Below the pieces are notes generated by a model that was not told where the DNA came from, ran no database searches, and was given only the letters and a program-made list of their open reading frames with translations. Position numbers and translations under genes: made by a program. A DNA stretch of 64,000 nt, from the NCBI GenBank assembly GCA_020444045.1, contig JAHLLS010000005.1, positions 1 to 64,000 on the forward strand, in the 5' to 3' direction. Shown in pieces: positions 7,845 through 16,803 of the stretch; within the stretch, counting starts at the first letter, position 1; each line of letters starts with the position of its first letter. The DNA comes from Deltaproteobacteria bacterium (GTDB lineage: Bacteria; Desulfobacterota; Desulfobacteria; Desulfobacterales; UBA5852).

Positions 7845-8657
7845 TTATAATAATTGACTATTATATTTTTTAATTTTACCAATAAAATTTTCACCTAAAA
7901 AGTCATTCATCCAGATTGAAATTTCAGGCGTAAGATCACTAAGATAAATATGAGTATAACCTTTGGTTTTTCTGTTTGATAAAATCTTCTTGCCCTCTAG
8001 CGTATTTTGGACAATAGTTGCGATTGCTGTACTTGAATCTACAAGGGTAATTGATTTTGTACATTCTTTGATAGAGTTTGCCAGTAAGGGGTAATGTGTA
8101 CAACCTAGTATTAAAGTATCAATTCCCAATTTTATTAAAGGATCAATATATTCTTTTAAAATTGACTTTGTAATATTTTTATTAATCCAATTTTCTTCAA
8201 CGATATGAACAAGAAGTGGCGTAGATTGTTCGTAAACTTTAATTGTAGGGTCCAATTTATTTATATATTTTGAATAAGCTCTGCTTTTGACCGTGCTTTT
8301 GGTGCCAATTACTCCGACTTTTTTATTTTTTGAATATTTTGCAGCTAAAAGAGCTCCGGCTTCTATGACACCAATAACGGGGATTTTAATAAATTGTTTT
8401 AAAAAATCAGCACTTGCTGCAGAAGCAGTATTGCATGCAATTACAACAATTTTTACATTTTTAGAGTTTAAAAAAATGGTATTTTCCAAGGAATACTTAG
8501 TCACGAGCCTTTTCGATTTAGACCCATAAGGGAGCCTCGCTGTATCCCCGAAATAAACAATATTTTCGTTTGGTAGAAATTTTTGCAACTCTTTCACAAC
8601 GGTTAATCCGCCGATACCTGAATCAAAAACTCCAACTGGACAATTTGGAATATTCAT
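7845..8657 (-). CDS. murI: Glutamate racemase
   Basis: 270 residues, the usual length. It interconverts L- and D-glutamate in the cytoplasm for peptidoglycan. Both catalytic cysteines are present, in VIACNTASAAS (about residue 73) and ILGCTHYPLL (about 185), with the N-terminal VGVFDSGIGGLTVVKEL and the YFGDTARLPYG motif. MurI is normally a core gene, so finding it between a deacetylase and an asparagine-synthase-like gene inside an IS-bounded, AT-rich segment is odd. It could be a second copy serving D-Glu incorporation into a surface polymer, or the core copy carried along. Family assignment is firm; the special role is inference. Confidence 0.93.
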   Translation of the reverse strand: MNIPNCPVGVFDSGIGGLTVVKELQKFLPNENIVYFGDTARLPYGSKSKRLVTKYSLENTIFLNSKNVKIVVIACNTASAASADFLKQFIKIPVIGVIEAGALLAAKYSKNKKVGVIGTKSTVKSRAYSKYINKLDPTIKVYEQSTPLLVHIVEENWINKNITKSILKEYIDPLIKLGIDTLILGCTHYPLLANSIKECTKSITLVDSSTAIATIVQNTLEGKKILSNRKTKGYTHIYLSDLTPEISIWMNDFLGENFIGKIKKYNSQLL

Positions 8658-8678
8658 TTGAGCTAAAAATCCCCGAAA

Positions 8679-10208
8679 TTATTTGAAACGTTTAATGAAA
8701 ATTATATGAGGAAGCTTTATTAAATCGTAAATATTGGATAAATATAAAAAATTTAGAATATGTTTCTTAAGGAGGTTGGTTTCTGGATTAATCCCAAAAT
8801 CTAATACATCTGGCCAACAAGATTCCATAATTTTATAGTGCATTATATAATTAGGATTCGTACGAAATTTAAATGGTACTCGCAACATATTTTCAATATA
8901 TTTCCGACAGCTATATGGGCATAAAGATTCAAAAAACATTTCGTACTCTGAAAAAGTCATAGCTCCCCAATTGCCAACTCGTTGTTCCCAATGCATAAGA
9001 TCTAATAAATTTAAATTATATTTTGTTAAGTGTTTTGCTTCAGCGATCCACTTGCCAAATTCACGAATGGCTATTTTGCTACGACTCATTTGTGCCATAG
9101 ATGCTAATATAAAACCATTAAGAAAAAGTTTAGGCGTTTTAGGAAAGCGAAATCGATCTCTTTTAGTAATTTCGCTGCAATTCCCGTAAATCATGACTAT
9201 ATTTTCATTGTTGAGAGAAAGTTGATCGTAGATTGAAATGGCATTTATTCCTTTTCCCTTTCTTGCCATTTGCACATTCGATTGGAAAATATCGAATAAC
9301 TCACCTTCAAAATTGTTTGGTAGTAATATAATATTATGATGAAGACCTAGCTTTTTAAGTAATTTAGTAGGAATAATTACATCAGGATCTGTATTTATTC
9401 TATCCTTTGATGTTTGAGTTATAAAATGAATTTTATTAGAAACTTGCTTGCTTGTAGCCAATAGAGTTCGGCTATCATATCCGCAAGAAATCGCAAATCC
9501 GGTTCTGTATCTATATACGGCTGCCTTGATAATGCCAGTCAATAATCGTTGTACTTTTGGCAAGGCTTGTTCAATAGTTTGAGGACGTAAAAATTTATTA
9601 GGCCAATATCGAATGGATTTATATGTTGTTAAATCTAAATAATGGTTAGGTGTTAAATGGAAAACATTGTCGTATAATGTAATCCTTCCGGGGAACCAAC
9701 GCTCATCAGATTTAAAAACAGAGGATTTCATAAGGTCATGCTTTGTTTTTAAGTTTATTTGAATGCCTAATTCATTTGCGATTAGATGAGGTTGAGATGC
9801 ACACCAAATGTTTCCTGACTTGTCGATGTGGTAAAAAATTTGTCTGGTTCCACATGCATCGCTAAATATGCGTATGTTAGATCCAAATTTTAAAATGATA
9901 ATAAATCTTCCACATTTATCTGATAACTGTTCAAAAACTTCCACTTCATTTTTAGAGTTTTTTAAAATGTTAGATAAAATTTCATAATCGCTGATTTTTA
10001 TATTATTGGGATCCAAAATAAAGCCAAGTAGATAAATTGATTTATTATCATAGTGGGCTTGAGCGATTCCTAAATCAGAATGAGCTGATAGAAAAAGATT
10101 ATCGCAAATTTGTAAATAGTTACAAGATTTAAATATGTGAACTTTTTTTGGGGATAAAATAAATTGCCTTCGGTAGAGATAGTCAACTTTATTTTTATTT
10201 AATTCCAT
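8679..10208 (-). CDS. Asparagine-synthase-like protein (degenerate glutaminase domain)
   Basis: 509 residues. The N-terminal half resembles the class II glutamine amidotransferase domain (IFSDACGTRQIFYHIDKSG, about 132-150) but lacks the catalytic Cys at position 2 (it starts MELNK). The C-terminal half has an ATP-pyrophosphatase-like loop written SCGYDSRTLLATS (about 244-256) instead of the usual SGGxDS, followed by an IIPTKLLKKLGL region. Such proteins in glycan clusters may amidate or adenylate a precursor using ammonia or another amine. Glutamine hydrolysis by this chain looks unlikely. It is AT-rich like its neighbours and ends 20 bp before murI. Confidence 0.75.
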   Translation of the reverse strand: MELNKNKVDYLYRRQFILSPKKVHIFKSCNYLQICDNLFLSAHSDLGIAQAHYDNKSIYLLGFILDPNNIKISDYEILSNILKNSKNEVEVFEQLSDKCGRFIIILKFGSNIRIFSDACGTRQIFYHIDKSGNIWCASQPHLIANELGIQINLKTKHDLMKSSVFKSDERWFPGRITLYDNVFHLTPNHYLDLTTYKSIRYWPNKFLRPQTIEQALPKVQRLLTGIIKAAVYRYRTGFAISCGYDSRTLLATSKQVSNKIHFITQTSKDRINTDPDVIIPTKLLKKLGLHHNIILLPNNFEGELFDIFQSNVQMARKGKGINAISIYDQLSLNNENIVMIYGNCSEITKRDRFRFPKTPKLFLNGFILASMAQMSRSKIAIREFGKWIAEAKHLTKYNLNLLDLMHWEQRVGNWGAMTFSEYEMFFESLCPYSCRKYIENMLRVPFKFRTNPNYIMHYKIMESCWPDVLDFGINPETNLLKKHILNFLYLSNIYDLIKLPHIIFIKRFK

Positions 10209-10550
10209 TTAAACGCCTTATTCCTAAAAAAAATAAAAAGTTATATGATCTAAGCAGATTATATTTGGGGCTAGTTAAATAATAACTTCTGCGCCGGATA
10301 TCTGATCGATTCTGACATTTTACAACCTGAGACCGTAAGCTTCCCCCAAAAGTTTGCATTTCAAAAGTAGAGCTTTCTGGCATAATGTACGTGGCAGTGG
10401 ACCCCGAAGGCTGGACAGCCTGATGGTATAGATAAGCTATAAGCCGAGGATGATTGTATAGAGAAAAAGGCATCAGGCTGCCTCGGCAACCGGATGCGGA
10501 ATATCATACTACACCTCATCCGGGGTTCGGTCGTCAAGGGAGGAATGACT
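10209..10550. other. Non-coding stretch before IS copy 3
   Basis: I see no convincing gene. A motif around TCTGCGCCGGATA (about 10287) resembles TTTTGCGCCGGATA near 13279, upstream of the flippase gene. The sequence from about 10380 to 10550 has higher GC than its surroundings and does not match the other IS copies; it may be debris of another element. Confidence 0.4.
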
Positions 10551-10620
10551 GCCCCAGTTGAATGGTCGTTGAATTCAACGGGGTAAATATTCCCTCCGAT
10601 CCCGAACTGGAAAATCAGAT

Positions 10621-10878
10621 TCACCCTGTTAAATACGGTTTGAGCTTTTTGCCGAGATACATTTTACCGTGATGTGTTTTGAAATATTTTTCACGTTGAG
10701 TGGCATCAGCTCTGTGAAGACAGGCTTCGTAATAAATCAGCTTTAAGGGGCGGCGGTGTTTAGTGGATTGAACGAGACACTTTTCATGTTGCTCAAATCG
10801 TTGCTTCAGATCCTGAGTAAAGCCAATGTAGAATTTATGATCACTCAGGCTTAGCAGGACGTAAGTATAGTATATCAT
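10621..10878 (-). CDS. GIY-YIG nuclease of a palindromic mobile element, copy B
   Basis: 85 residues, about nine differences from copy A at 5511-5768. The GIY-YIG core (YYTYVL, KFYIGFT), QRFEQH and YYEACL are all kept, so the reading frame has stayed under selection or is recent. The 278-bp unit spans 10623-10900 with the same 12-base ends, and the C-terminal YLTG is again encoded by the end repeat. It occupies the same position in the IS5 transposase as copy A, so the two descend from one insertion that travelled with the IS. Confidence 0.8.
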   Translation of the reverse strand: MIYYTYVLLSLSDHKFYIGFTQDLKQRFEQHEKCLVQSTKHRRPLKLIYYEACLHRADATQREKYFKTHHGKMYLGKKLKPYLTG

Positions 10879-11007
10879 ATCTGAAGCAATTTAACAGGGT
10901 AAAACGATAGGCTGTCCTTCAAAAAATTCCTGAGTCTGTCCTTCAGCAAACCCTCTCCCGCTCATTCCACCTTCTCACGCTTTTGAAAAGGAACGAAATA
11001 AAAAGAT

Positions 11008-11247
11008 CTATACCCCGTTAAATCATGTTTCGAATTCATTTAACCGGGGTCCAAGGTGCGCTAAATCGCCTGCCCAGTTGAATAGGGTTCCCTTTGGGAA
11101 ATTCAACCGGGATAAAGCAGTATTTTGGAATCAGTCATCTTCACGACAAAGCAAAGCGAGCTCGGTTTACAACGATCATGAAGAACAATTTGGATGCCTG
11201 GTTTAGGCAGGTTTACCCCGTTAAATTCGGAGATCATTTAACCGGTG
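11008..11247. repeat. Three mini-palindromic inserts in IS copy 3
   Basis: Stems are ACCCCGTTAAAT/ATTTAACCGGGG (11012-11023 and 11038-11049), CCCAGTTGAAT/AATTCAACCGGG (11073-11083 and 11100-11111), and ACCCCGTTAAAT/ATTTAACCGG (11215-11226 and 11236-11245). All three sit at the same transposase positions as the inserts at 505-544, 568-606 and 706-742 in copy 1, and all three are absent from copy 2. Confidence 0.7.
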
Positions 11248-11497
11248 CTGCCTTCAATGTGTTCCGGGAGCTGAAAATCCTTCCAAAAGCGGCGGGATAA
11301 ACACAGAGTCTGAGGCCGAGGAAGTTTGTCCGGCCTCTGAACCCAAGGCGATCATGGATTGTTTGGGAGCCATTCTTTGCAAATGGTTGGCTGAATCCCT
11401 CGGTTGCACCGAATTTGTAGTCGCACGCACTGAAATTTTCTGAAAAATTTTCTATGCAGTATAAAATCGGAGATGTGACCAAATTTTCAAAGTTCTC

Positions 11498-11703
11498 GCA
11501 GGAAGATGATTTTGTTCATGGATAAGCCCAAACACAAGAAAATCTACCGGGAGCGATCTTATAAAGTCGAGCCAATGCAAGGTTTGGTCAAGGACATTTT
11601 TGAGTTAGACCGTTGCTGGATGCGCGGTAAATCATATAATTGCTGGATCTTCGCAGCCATGGTACTGACCGTCCAGATATATCAGCTTCAGGCTTTCAAA
11701 TAG
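11498..11703 (+). pseudogene. C-terminal fragment of the outer IS transposase
   Basis: The frame enters directly from the right end of IS5 copy 3 and reads KPKHKKIYRERSYKVEPMQG, then LVKDIFELDRCWMRG, ending at TAG in 11701-11703. This resembles the last part of a DDE transposase. The right terminal repeat AAACTCCCCGACCC follows at 11744-11757. The matching N-terminal piece is at 4689-4796. Confidence 0.6.
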
Positions 11704-11743
11704 GGTGGATCAACTTGGAATATTAAAGAACTGGTCTTGGGAT

Positions 11744-11757
11744 AAACTCCCCGACCC
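11744..11757. repeat. Right terminal repeat of the split outer IS
   Basis: AAACTCCCCGACCC is the exact reverse complement of 4568-4581 and marks the far end of the broken outer element. Confidence 0.7.
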
Positions 11758-11762
11758 CTCAA

Positions 11763-13250
11763 TTATTTATTTTTAAAAATCGATAAAGGATATGAAAAAT
11801 ATTTATAAATCTGTTTATAACCACCAGGAAAAAGAAGCCACAGTAAAAGATAAGTAGTAATTCCAAATATTAATGAGTTTATTAGGCAAAAAATTAATTG
11901 AAATTGAATAAAAAAAGTATGCATAAACTTTAATATGAATCCAGTAGCAATGCTCGCAATAAAAGGTCTATAAAGAGCCTGCAGAATGCACTTTATGTCC
12001 AGCGGTGTATTTTTAAAAACATAACACAATGAGAAAAAAAGATTAATTGTCGTAGCTATTGGCCAAGCAATGGAAATTCCAACAGTTCCCCATTTTATGC
12101 CAATAGCAAAAGATAAAGAAATAGTGATAGAATTAAATATCCCCCAAAAAAGATACCTTCGGGTATAACCTATTGATAATAAATTCAAACCTAATAACGT
12201 TACAATAGGGCTAAAAAACATAGATAAAGCCAAGATTGTAAAAAGTGGAACAGCATCGATCCATTGTTGTCCCAATGCAATTAGTATAATCTGATGAGGG
12301 AAATTAATCATATATACAATAATAGGCATGTAAAAAAATGCTATGATTCCTAACATTTTTATAAAATAATCTTTGTATTTTTCCGGATCATTCTGTAAAG
12401 TCCCTAACGCCGGAAATGAGATATATCGAATTGGCTCCAGTAACTGGCTGACTGGGATAGTCGTTAATTGTTTGGCCCTGGAATATAAACCCAAAGATGT
12501 GGCACCGATAAATTTTCCAATCAAAACTGTATCAAAATTATTGGAGAAAAAGTGAAGCAAATTGAATCCAGTAACGTTATATCCAAATTTTAAAAAAGAT
12601 TTAACACCTGAACCTCTAACAGGCTTTCCGGGCCGCCAAGAACAAAAAAACCAAGCAAGAATAAAATTAAAAATTGAGCGAGCCAATTCCTTAAATACTA
12701 ATGCCCAATAACTAAAACCCTTCAGTGCTAGTACTACAGCCACTATAACGCTTAATAAAATAGAGACGGTTTGAATAATGGCAAAAAGATCAAAGCGCAT
12801 CTGTCTTCTAATTAATGCCTGATGTTGAATAGCAAGGCCAGAAAAAATAAAATTAAGTGATAAAACAGAAGTAATCGCAACTAAACGTTCCTCAGCGTAA
12901 AACCATGCTATAGCTTTGCTGCTTAAACAAACAAAAATCGACAATAGAATGCAAACAAATATATTAATCCAAAAAAGTGTGCTTACTTGTTCTTGATTAA
13001 TATTTTTTGTTTGAACAATTGCATCGCCTAAACCAAAATCTTGAAATCTTTCAATTAAAACTGTTAGGGATGTAACCATTCCAATTAGCCCAAAATCGGA
13101 AGGGGTAAGAATTCGGGCAAGAATAAAAATTGAGGATAGCCTTATAAAAAAAAGTAACCCTTGATTAGCAGAAGTGATCATGCCACCTAAAATTGATAGC
13201 TTTTTTAACCTATATTTTAGATGTGAATTATCAAAATAGGAATGTTTCAT
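11763..13250 (-). CDS. Polysaccharide flippase (Wzx-like, MOP superfamily)
   Basis: About 495 residues from the ATG at 13250; an upstream ATG at 13340 would add 30 residues that look like IS-derived sequence. The protein is strongly hydrophobic with about 12-14 membrane segments. Its N-terminus (LSILGGMITSANQGLLFFIR, then SIFILARILTPSDFGLIGMV) is the hallmark of lipid-linked oligosaccharide exporters, close to the PF13440 branch. It should flip undecaprenyl-linked repeat units to the periplasm for the polymerase encoded at 14987. Its 5' side has been disturbed by IS remnants and an IS3 element. Confidence 0.88.
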   Translation of the reverse strand: MKHSYFDNSHLKYRLKKLSILGGMITSANQGLLFFIRLSSIFILARILTPSDFGLIGMVTSLTVLIERFQDFGLGDAIVQTKNINQEQVSTLFWINIFVCILLSIFVCLSSKAIAWFYAEERLVAITSVLSLNFIFSGLAIQHQALIRRQMRFDLFAIIQTVSILLSVIVAVVLALKGFSYWALVFKELARSIFNFILAWFFCSWRPGKPVRGSGVKSFLKFGYNVTGFNLLHFFSNNFDTVLIGKFIGATSLGLYSRAKQLTTIPVSQLLEPIRYISFPALGTLQNDPEKYKDYFIKMLGIIAFFYMPIIVYMINFPHQIILIALGQQWIDAVPLFTILALSMFFSPIVTLLGLNLLSIGYTRRYLFWGIFNSITISLSFAIGIKWGTVGISIAWPIATTINLFFSLCYVFKNTPLDIKCILQALYRPFIASIATGFILKFMHTFFIQFQLIFCLINSLIFGITTYLLLWLLFPGGYKQIYKYFSYPLSIFKNK

Positions 13251-13591
13251 AATTAAGTTTGGTTTCCTGAATAATGTCTTTTGCGCCGGATAACTTATAT
13301 TTGCTGACGTTTTACGGCCTTTATAAGCCAACGAGACCAATGTTACTACCGTAACAAATACGGCGATATCGCCTTGCTGGAGGCTTAATCCAGCGACTGG
13401 GGGGCTAAAGAGTAGACGTGAGGAAAAACAAAGCTGGTTACCCGAAAAACAGGCTGGATAAGTACGTTCAAACGAGGAAAAACGGTCTATTTTAAGCTAA
13501 AAAATAGAAATTTCACCAATTCGATTTTCCCTTTAACAATCAAACATTGCCAATGGCGGTTATGAAACAACTATAAAAGCATATTTTTCTT
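13251..13591. other. Non-coding stretch with IS debris
   Basis: CATTATTCAGGAAACC in reverse orientation (about 13259-13275) repeats the motif at 3618-3633. A small hairpin GCTGGA...TCCAGC lies near 13377-13396. I find no gene. Confidence 0.35.
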
Positions 13592-13658
13592 TGAATTTAC
13601 CCCAAATTAGTGGACACCTCAGAAAGCCCTGTGTATATGGGTAACAGGAGGTGTTCCA

Positions 13659-13958
13659 TTGTCAACGAGAAAGCGCAAGAACTACAGTCGAGAATTCAAG
13701 CTGGAGGCGGTCAGGCTGATTACCGAAAAGGGATACAGTATTGCTGAGGCCTCCCGAAACCTGGGCATCGAGTACAGCGTGCTGCGTCGCTGGAAAAGGC
13801 AACTGGCCGATGATCCCCAATACGCATTCCCCGAAAAAGGGCGGCTGAAAGCCGCTGATCAAGAGTTGCGGCAACTCCAGCGTGAATTGGAGCGGGTCAA
13901 AGAGGAGCGTGACATCCTAAAAAAAGCGCTGGCCTACTTTGCGGAGGATCAGAAATGA
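13659..13958 (+). CDS. IS3-family transposase OrfA
   Basis: 99 residues. An N-terminal helix-turn-helix (YSREFKLEAVRLITEKGYSI, then AEASRNLGIEYSVLRRWKRQ) binds the IS ends. A C-terminal leucine-zipper-like coiled coil (about residues 62-95, LRQLQRELERVKEERDIL) drives multimer formation. The start TTG at 13659 follows GGAGG at 13647-13651. The frame overlaps OrfB by 4 bases, and the A7-G run at 13919 allows a -1 frameshift to make the OrfAB fusion transposase. Confidence 0.9.
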   Translation: MSTRKRKNYSREFKLEAVRLITEKGYSIAEASRNLGIEYSVLRRWKRQLADDPQYAFPEKGRLKAADQELRQLQRELERVKEERDILKKALAYFAEDQK

Positions 13959-14818
13959 AATATCGATTCATTTCTGCCCACCGGGAGACGTTCAAGGTAG
14001 GCCGCATGTGCTCGCTGCTCAAAGTCTCCCGCTCCGGATATTATGCCTGGTGCACCCGTCCGGAAAGCCGTCGAAGTCAGGAAAACCGAGCTCTGGAAGC
14101 CAAGATCCGTGTGTTGCATGCCGCCAGCCACGGTATCTACGGCTCCCCCAAGATTCATAAAGATCTTGTCGATGACGGCGTTCACTGCGGTAAAAACCGC
14201 GTTGCCCGCATTATGCGTGAAGCGGGTATCCGTTCACGGGCCAAAAAGAAGTTCAAAGCGACCACCAATTCACGTCACAATTTGCCGGTGGCAGCCAATC
14301 TGCTCAATCAGGATTTTACGGCTGCTGCTCCCGACAGCGTCTGGGTTGGTGATATCACCTATATCCACACCCGGGAGGGCTGGTTGTATCTGGCCGTCCT
14401 GATCGACTTGTTCAATCGCCAGGTCATTGGCTGGGCCACCTCAGCGCGCATGACCCGCCAACTGACCCTTGATGCGCTGCAGATGGCACTGGATCGACGC
14501 CGCCCTGCGGCGGGTTTGATGCACCATACGGACCGTGGCAGCCAGTACGCGGCCGGTGATTATCAGAAAGTGCTTTCAGAGCGTCGGATTGTGTGCAGCA
14601 TGAGCCGCAAGGGCAACTGTTACGATAACGCCGTTGCGGAAAGCTTCTTTCGGTTGCTCAAAACGGAGTGGGTCAGACACTACCGGTACCATAGTCGAGA
14701 AGAAGCGCTCCAGAGCCTGTTTTATTACATCGAAATTTTCTACAACCGAAAAAGACGTCACTCGGTCCTCGGTTACGCAACGCCGCAGGAATATGGGCAT
14801 TTACCGCTTGCGGCTTAA
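13955..14818 (+). CDS. IS3-family transposase OrfB (DDE integrase domain)
   Basis: 287 residues. An HTH_21-type region (GIYGSPKIHKDLVDDGVHCG) precedes the rve integrase core. The catalytic triad can be seen: D in WVGDITYIHT (about residue 131), D in HHTDRGSQYAAGDY (about 191), and E in NCYDNAVAESFFRLLKTE (about 227). The ATG overlaps the OrfA stop (ATGA), and the active protein is expected to be OrfAB from programmed frameshifting. Confidence 0.92.
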   Translation: MKYRFISAHRETFKVGRMCSLLKVSRSGYYAWCTRPESRRSQENRALEAKIRVLHAASHGIYGSPKIHKDLVDDGVHCGKNRVARIMREAGIRSRAKKKFKATTNSRHNLPVAANLLNQDFTAAAPDSVWVGDITYIHTREGWLYLAVLIDLFNRQVIGWATSARMTRQLTLDALQMALDRRRPAAGLMHHTDRGSQYAAGDYQKVLSERRIVCSMSRKGNCYDNAVAESFFRLLKTEWVRHYRYHSREEALQSLFYYIEIFYNRKRRHSVLGYATPQEYGHLPLAA

Positions 14819-14986
14819 CCCGGTGTCCACTTTTTCGGGGGAAATTCACTTACCTAAAACGATAACATGCAGAATCTGGGTTCAATATTGATAAAAATTC
14901 ATTTGAGAAGTATTAAAAAATGTACGAAGATAGTATTCACCTGACAATTGCAGTGGGCTAAATTCGTCGTGAAGATATTTAGAAAT

Positions 14987-16324
14987 CTAAAAATTGGCCG
15001 TCTTATTTTTTACGCGACCGTCAAATAGTAATGAAAAAAATAAAACAATTGATATAAACTTACCATTAATACCGACGGTAGAAGATTCCGCTATATTATG
15101 AAAAGACAAGATTGCAATAAATGTGAGTGAAAGTATGCCTAAATGATAAGAATTATAATTTTTGATAGCAATGTAAGATTTTTTTATACATGACATTAAA
15201 AAATTCCAAAATAACAATAATCCTAAAAAACCTGTATTAAGTACAATATCTAAATATCCATTATGCGCATGAGCATCAGTTAATTCCCGTATTTCTGAAG
15301 TCCAAAATCCTCCATATCCATGCCCTAAAAAGAAATGATTAGTGGCATAAGGTATCAATCGTCTCCATATTTCATCTCTTCCTGTCAAAGACTCGTCACG
15401 GCCAAGTATTAAAGATAAATCGATACCAATTAATTTGCCTGAAAAGGGTACTAAAATACCATAAATTATTACGAAAGATATAAAGATAGAAAAATAAACA
15501 GACTGTTTTGTGAAGGGTAGTCGATGCAATTTAACATGAGTAAAAATTACCAAAAGGCCAATGATGCAAGCAATGTTGGAAGTGACTGAATAGAATAAAG
15601 TGTGATTAGGTCCACCCATCAAATAAAATGTAATAATAAGAACTAAAATATTTGATAGTGTAAATATCTTATGATTAGATTCGTAGAATTTTCGATTAGC
15701 ATTAAAGTCCCATATTAAAAAAATTACAGAGGTAACACAAATCATTCCTAAGCCGTTTTTTTGTGTTGCAGCTCCAATCCACATCAATTCACCGGACCAA
15801 CGAGCATATTCCCTGCCATATTCAGCAAAGTAGTGAATAAGTATGAATGAAAACGGAATGAGAATATATACCATTCTTCTTAAAATTGATTGAATCGCAA
15901 TAAATGGGTTATTTTCAGTCGCTATAAGCAAGCCCATTGATATCGCAATAATTTCTCTGCTCCATCGTTTAAATGATGATATAAAAATATCTGACCAAAA
16001 GATACTAAACAGCATAAATAAAATCATGCAAAGCAAGGGAAAATTATATTGAAAAACTTTAATCCATAAAATTTTGCGGCGAAATAAAATTGTGAGTGAT
16101 AATATAAAAAGAAAAAGAAGAAATTTTCGATCAAGAGGACTTCCTGATTGCATATCCTCGCCAAGAACACCAAACCACACACCAAGTGGTTTACTAAAAA
16201 CTAACAACAACCATAAGGTCGGAATCCATCTTGAAAATGGGGGTTTATTTTCTTGTTTACGGTCAATAAACAATAAATATGTAACAAAAATTGTACAGAT
16301 AATTAAGGAAGCTTTAGGTAACAT
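14987..16324 (-). CDS. O-antigen ligase/polymerase-like membrane protein
   Basis: About 445 residues from the ATG at 16324; longer frames would read into IS sequence. The start MLPKASLIICTIFVTYLLFI and the following WIPTLWLLLVFSKPLGVWFG match a known opening of O-antigen polymerase/ligase proteins. About 10-12 membrane segments follow. The motif LGRDESLTGRDEIW (about 315-328), then GHGYGGFW and DAHAHNGYLDIVLNTGFLG (about 365-385), is the periplasmic loop signature of the Wzy_C/WaaL family with its catalytic His region. It should polymerise flipped repeat units or ligate the polymer. A transposase fragment abuts it upstream. Confidence 0.87.
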   Translation of the reverse strand: MLPKASLIICTIFVTYLLFIDRKQENKPPFSRWIPTLWLLLVFSKPLGVWFGVLGEDMQSGSPLDRKFLLFLFILSLTILFRRKILWIKVFQYNFPLLCMILFMLFSIFWSDIFISSFKRWSREIIAISMGLLIATENNPFIAIQSILRRMVYILIPFSFILIHYFAEYGREYARWSGELMWIGAATQKNGLGMICVTSVIFLIWDFNANRKFYESNHKIFTLSNILVLIITFYLMGGPNHTLFYSVTSNIACIIGLLVIFTHVKLHRLPFTKQSVYFSIFISFVIIYGILVPFSGKLIGIDLSLILGRDESLTGRDEIWRRLIPYATNHFFLGHGYGGFWTSEIRELTDAHAHNGYLDIVLNTGFLGLLLFWNFLMSCIKKSYIAIKNYNSYHLGILSLTFIAILSFHNIAESSTVGINGKFISIVLFFSLLFDGRVKNKTANF

Positions 16325-16541
16325 TAAGTGCTTATCCGTAAATAATGCCAACTTTTCGGTAGGCGATAATGGCCGCTGCCATATGGAGCAGAGCCAGGTA
16401 GGTATCCGTAAGTTTTTCATAGCGGACCAATATTTTCCTGAAACGATTAAACCATGAATGACTCACTTCAACCACCCATCGTCGAGCTCTCCAACCAGGA
16501 TTGTTTCTTTTTTCTTGTATCTCTTCCCAGCGCCGTTTCAT
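16325..16541 (-). pseudogene. C-terminal fragment of an IS5-type transposase
   Basis: The frame 16332-16541 reads RRWVVEVSHSWFNRFRKILV and continues AYRKVGIIYG to a stop. This is the catalytic-Glu end (RWVVExxHSW) of IS5-family transposases different from the copies at 76-11497. The catalytic Glu is kept but the rest of the gene is missing. It lies immediately upstream of the polymerase gene and may have replaced its promoter. Confidence 0.7.
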
Positions 16542-16558
16542 GTCCTAATCACCAGATG

Positions 16559-16779
16559 ATGACACAATCGATTTAAGAAAATTGGGTAACACTCCTGAGT
16601 GTAAGAATCAATTGAAATGAAAGGAGTGTGGCCCATGGTTATCCATGGGTGCCGGCAAAGATTGGATTATGCCGGCCGCCTGGCGGGAGGCGGCCAAGCA
16701 ATGGCTGCTGAAAAACAGGATGATCAGAATCCGGAAGGCAGGACAAGTGTTACCCGATTTTTCTTTGAATTTGTGTCAT
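16559..16779. mobile_element. 221-bp MITE-like element
   Basis: ATGACACAA at 16559 is the exact complement of TTGTGTCAT at 16771-16779. The similarity extends inward over about 35-39 bases (GGGTAACACT on the left, AGTGTTACCC at 16746-16755). The inside has only a short GC-rich frame around a CCATGG...CCATGG palindrome and no transposase. It looks like an IS with its gene deleted, or a miniature element. Confidence 0.6.
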
Positions 16780-16803
16780 AATTAACCATGCTGCACATAT
16801 ATT

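Larger units (their letters stand above)
10551..11497 (+). mobile_element. IS5-family element, copy 3, truncated and deleted
   Basis: It begins abruptly at the mini-palindrome 10551-10582 that lies inside the transposase gene of copy 2, so the left end is missing. An internal deletion joins the region matching about 5880 to the region matching about 6405. The right end (ending TTTTCAAAGTTCTC at 11497) abuts the C-terminal half of the outer IS. It contains a GIY-YIG element (10623-10900) and mini-palindromes at 11008-11049, 11073-11111 and 11211-11247. Confidence 0.75.
13592..14848 (+). mobile_element. Intact IS3-family insertion sequence
   Basis: 1257 bp. The left end (TGAATTTACCCCAAA...AGTGGACACC from 13592) is an imperfect inverted repeat of the right end (GGTGTCCACTTTTTC... 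to 14848). Two overlapping frames (orfA and orfB) and an A7-G slippery run at 13919-13926 are the standard IS3 arrangement. Both genes look uninterrupted, unlike the IS5 copies, so this is probably the most recent arrival. I do not see a clear target duplication. Confidence 0.88.

Noticed and set aside
14987..16420. A longer start (at 16420) for the polymerase/ligase gene
   Set aside because: The first 32 codons are read from a transposase remnant in another frame; the family's own N-terminus begins at the ATG at 16324.
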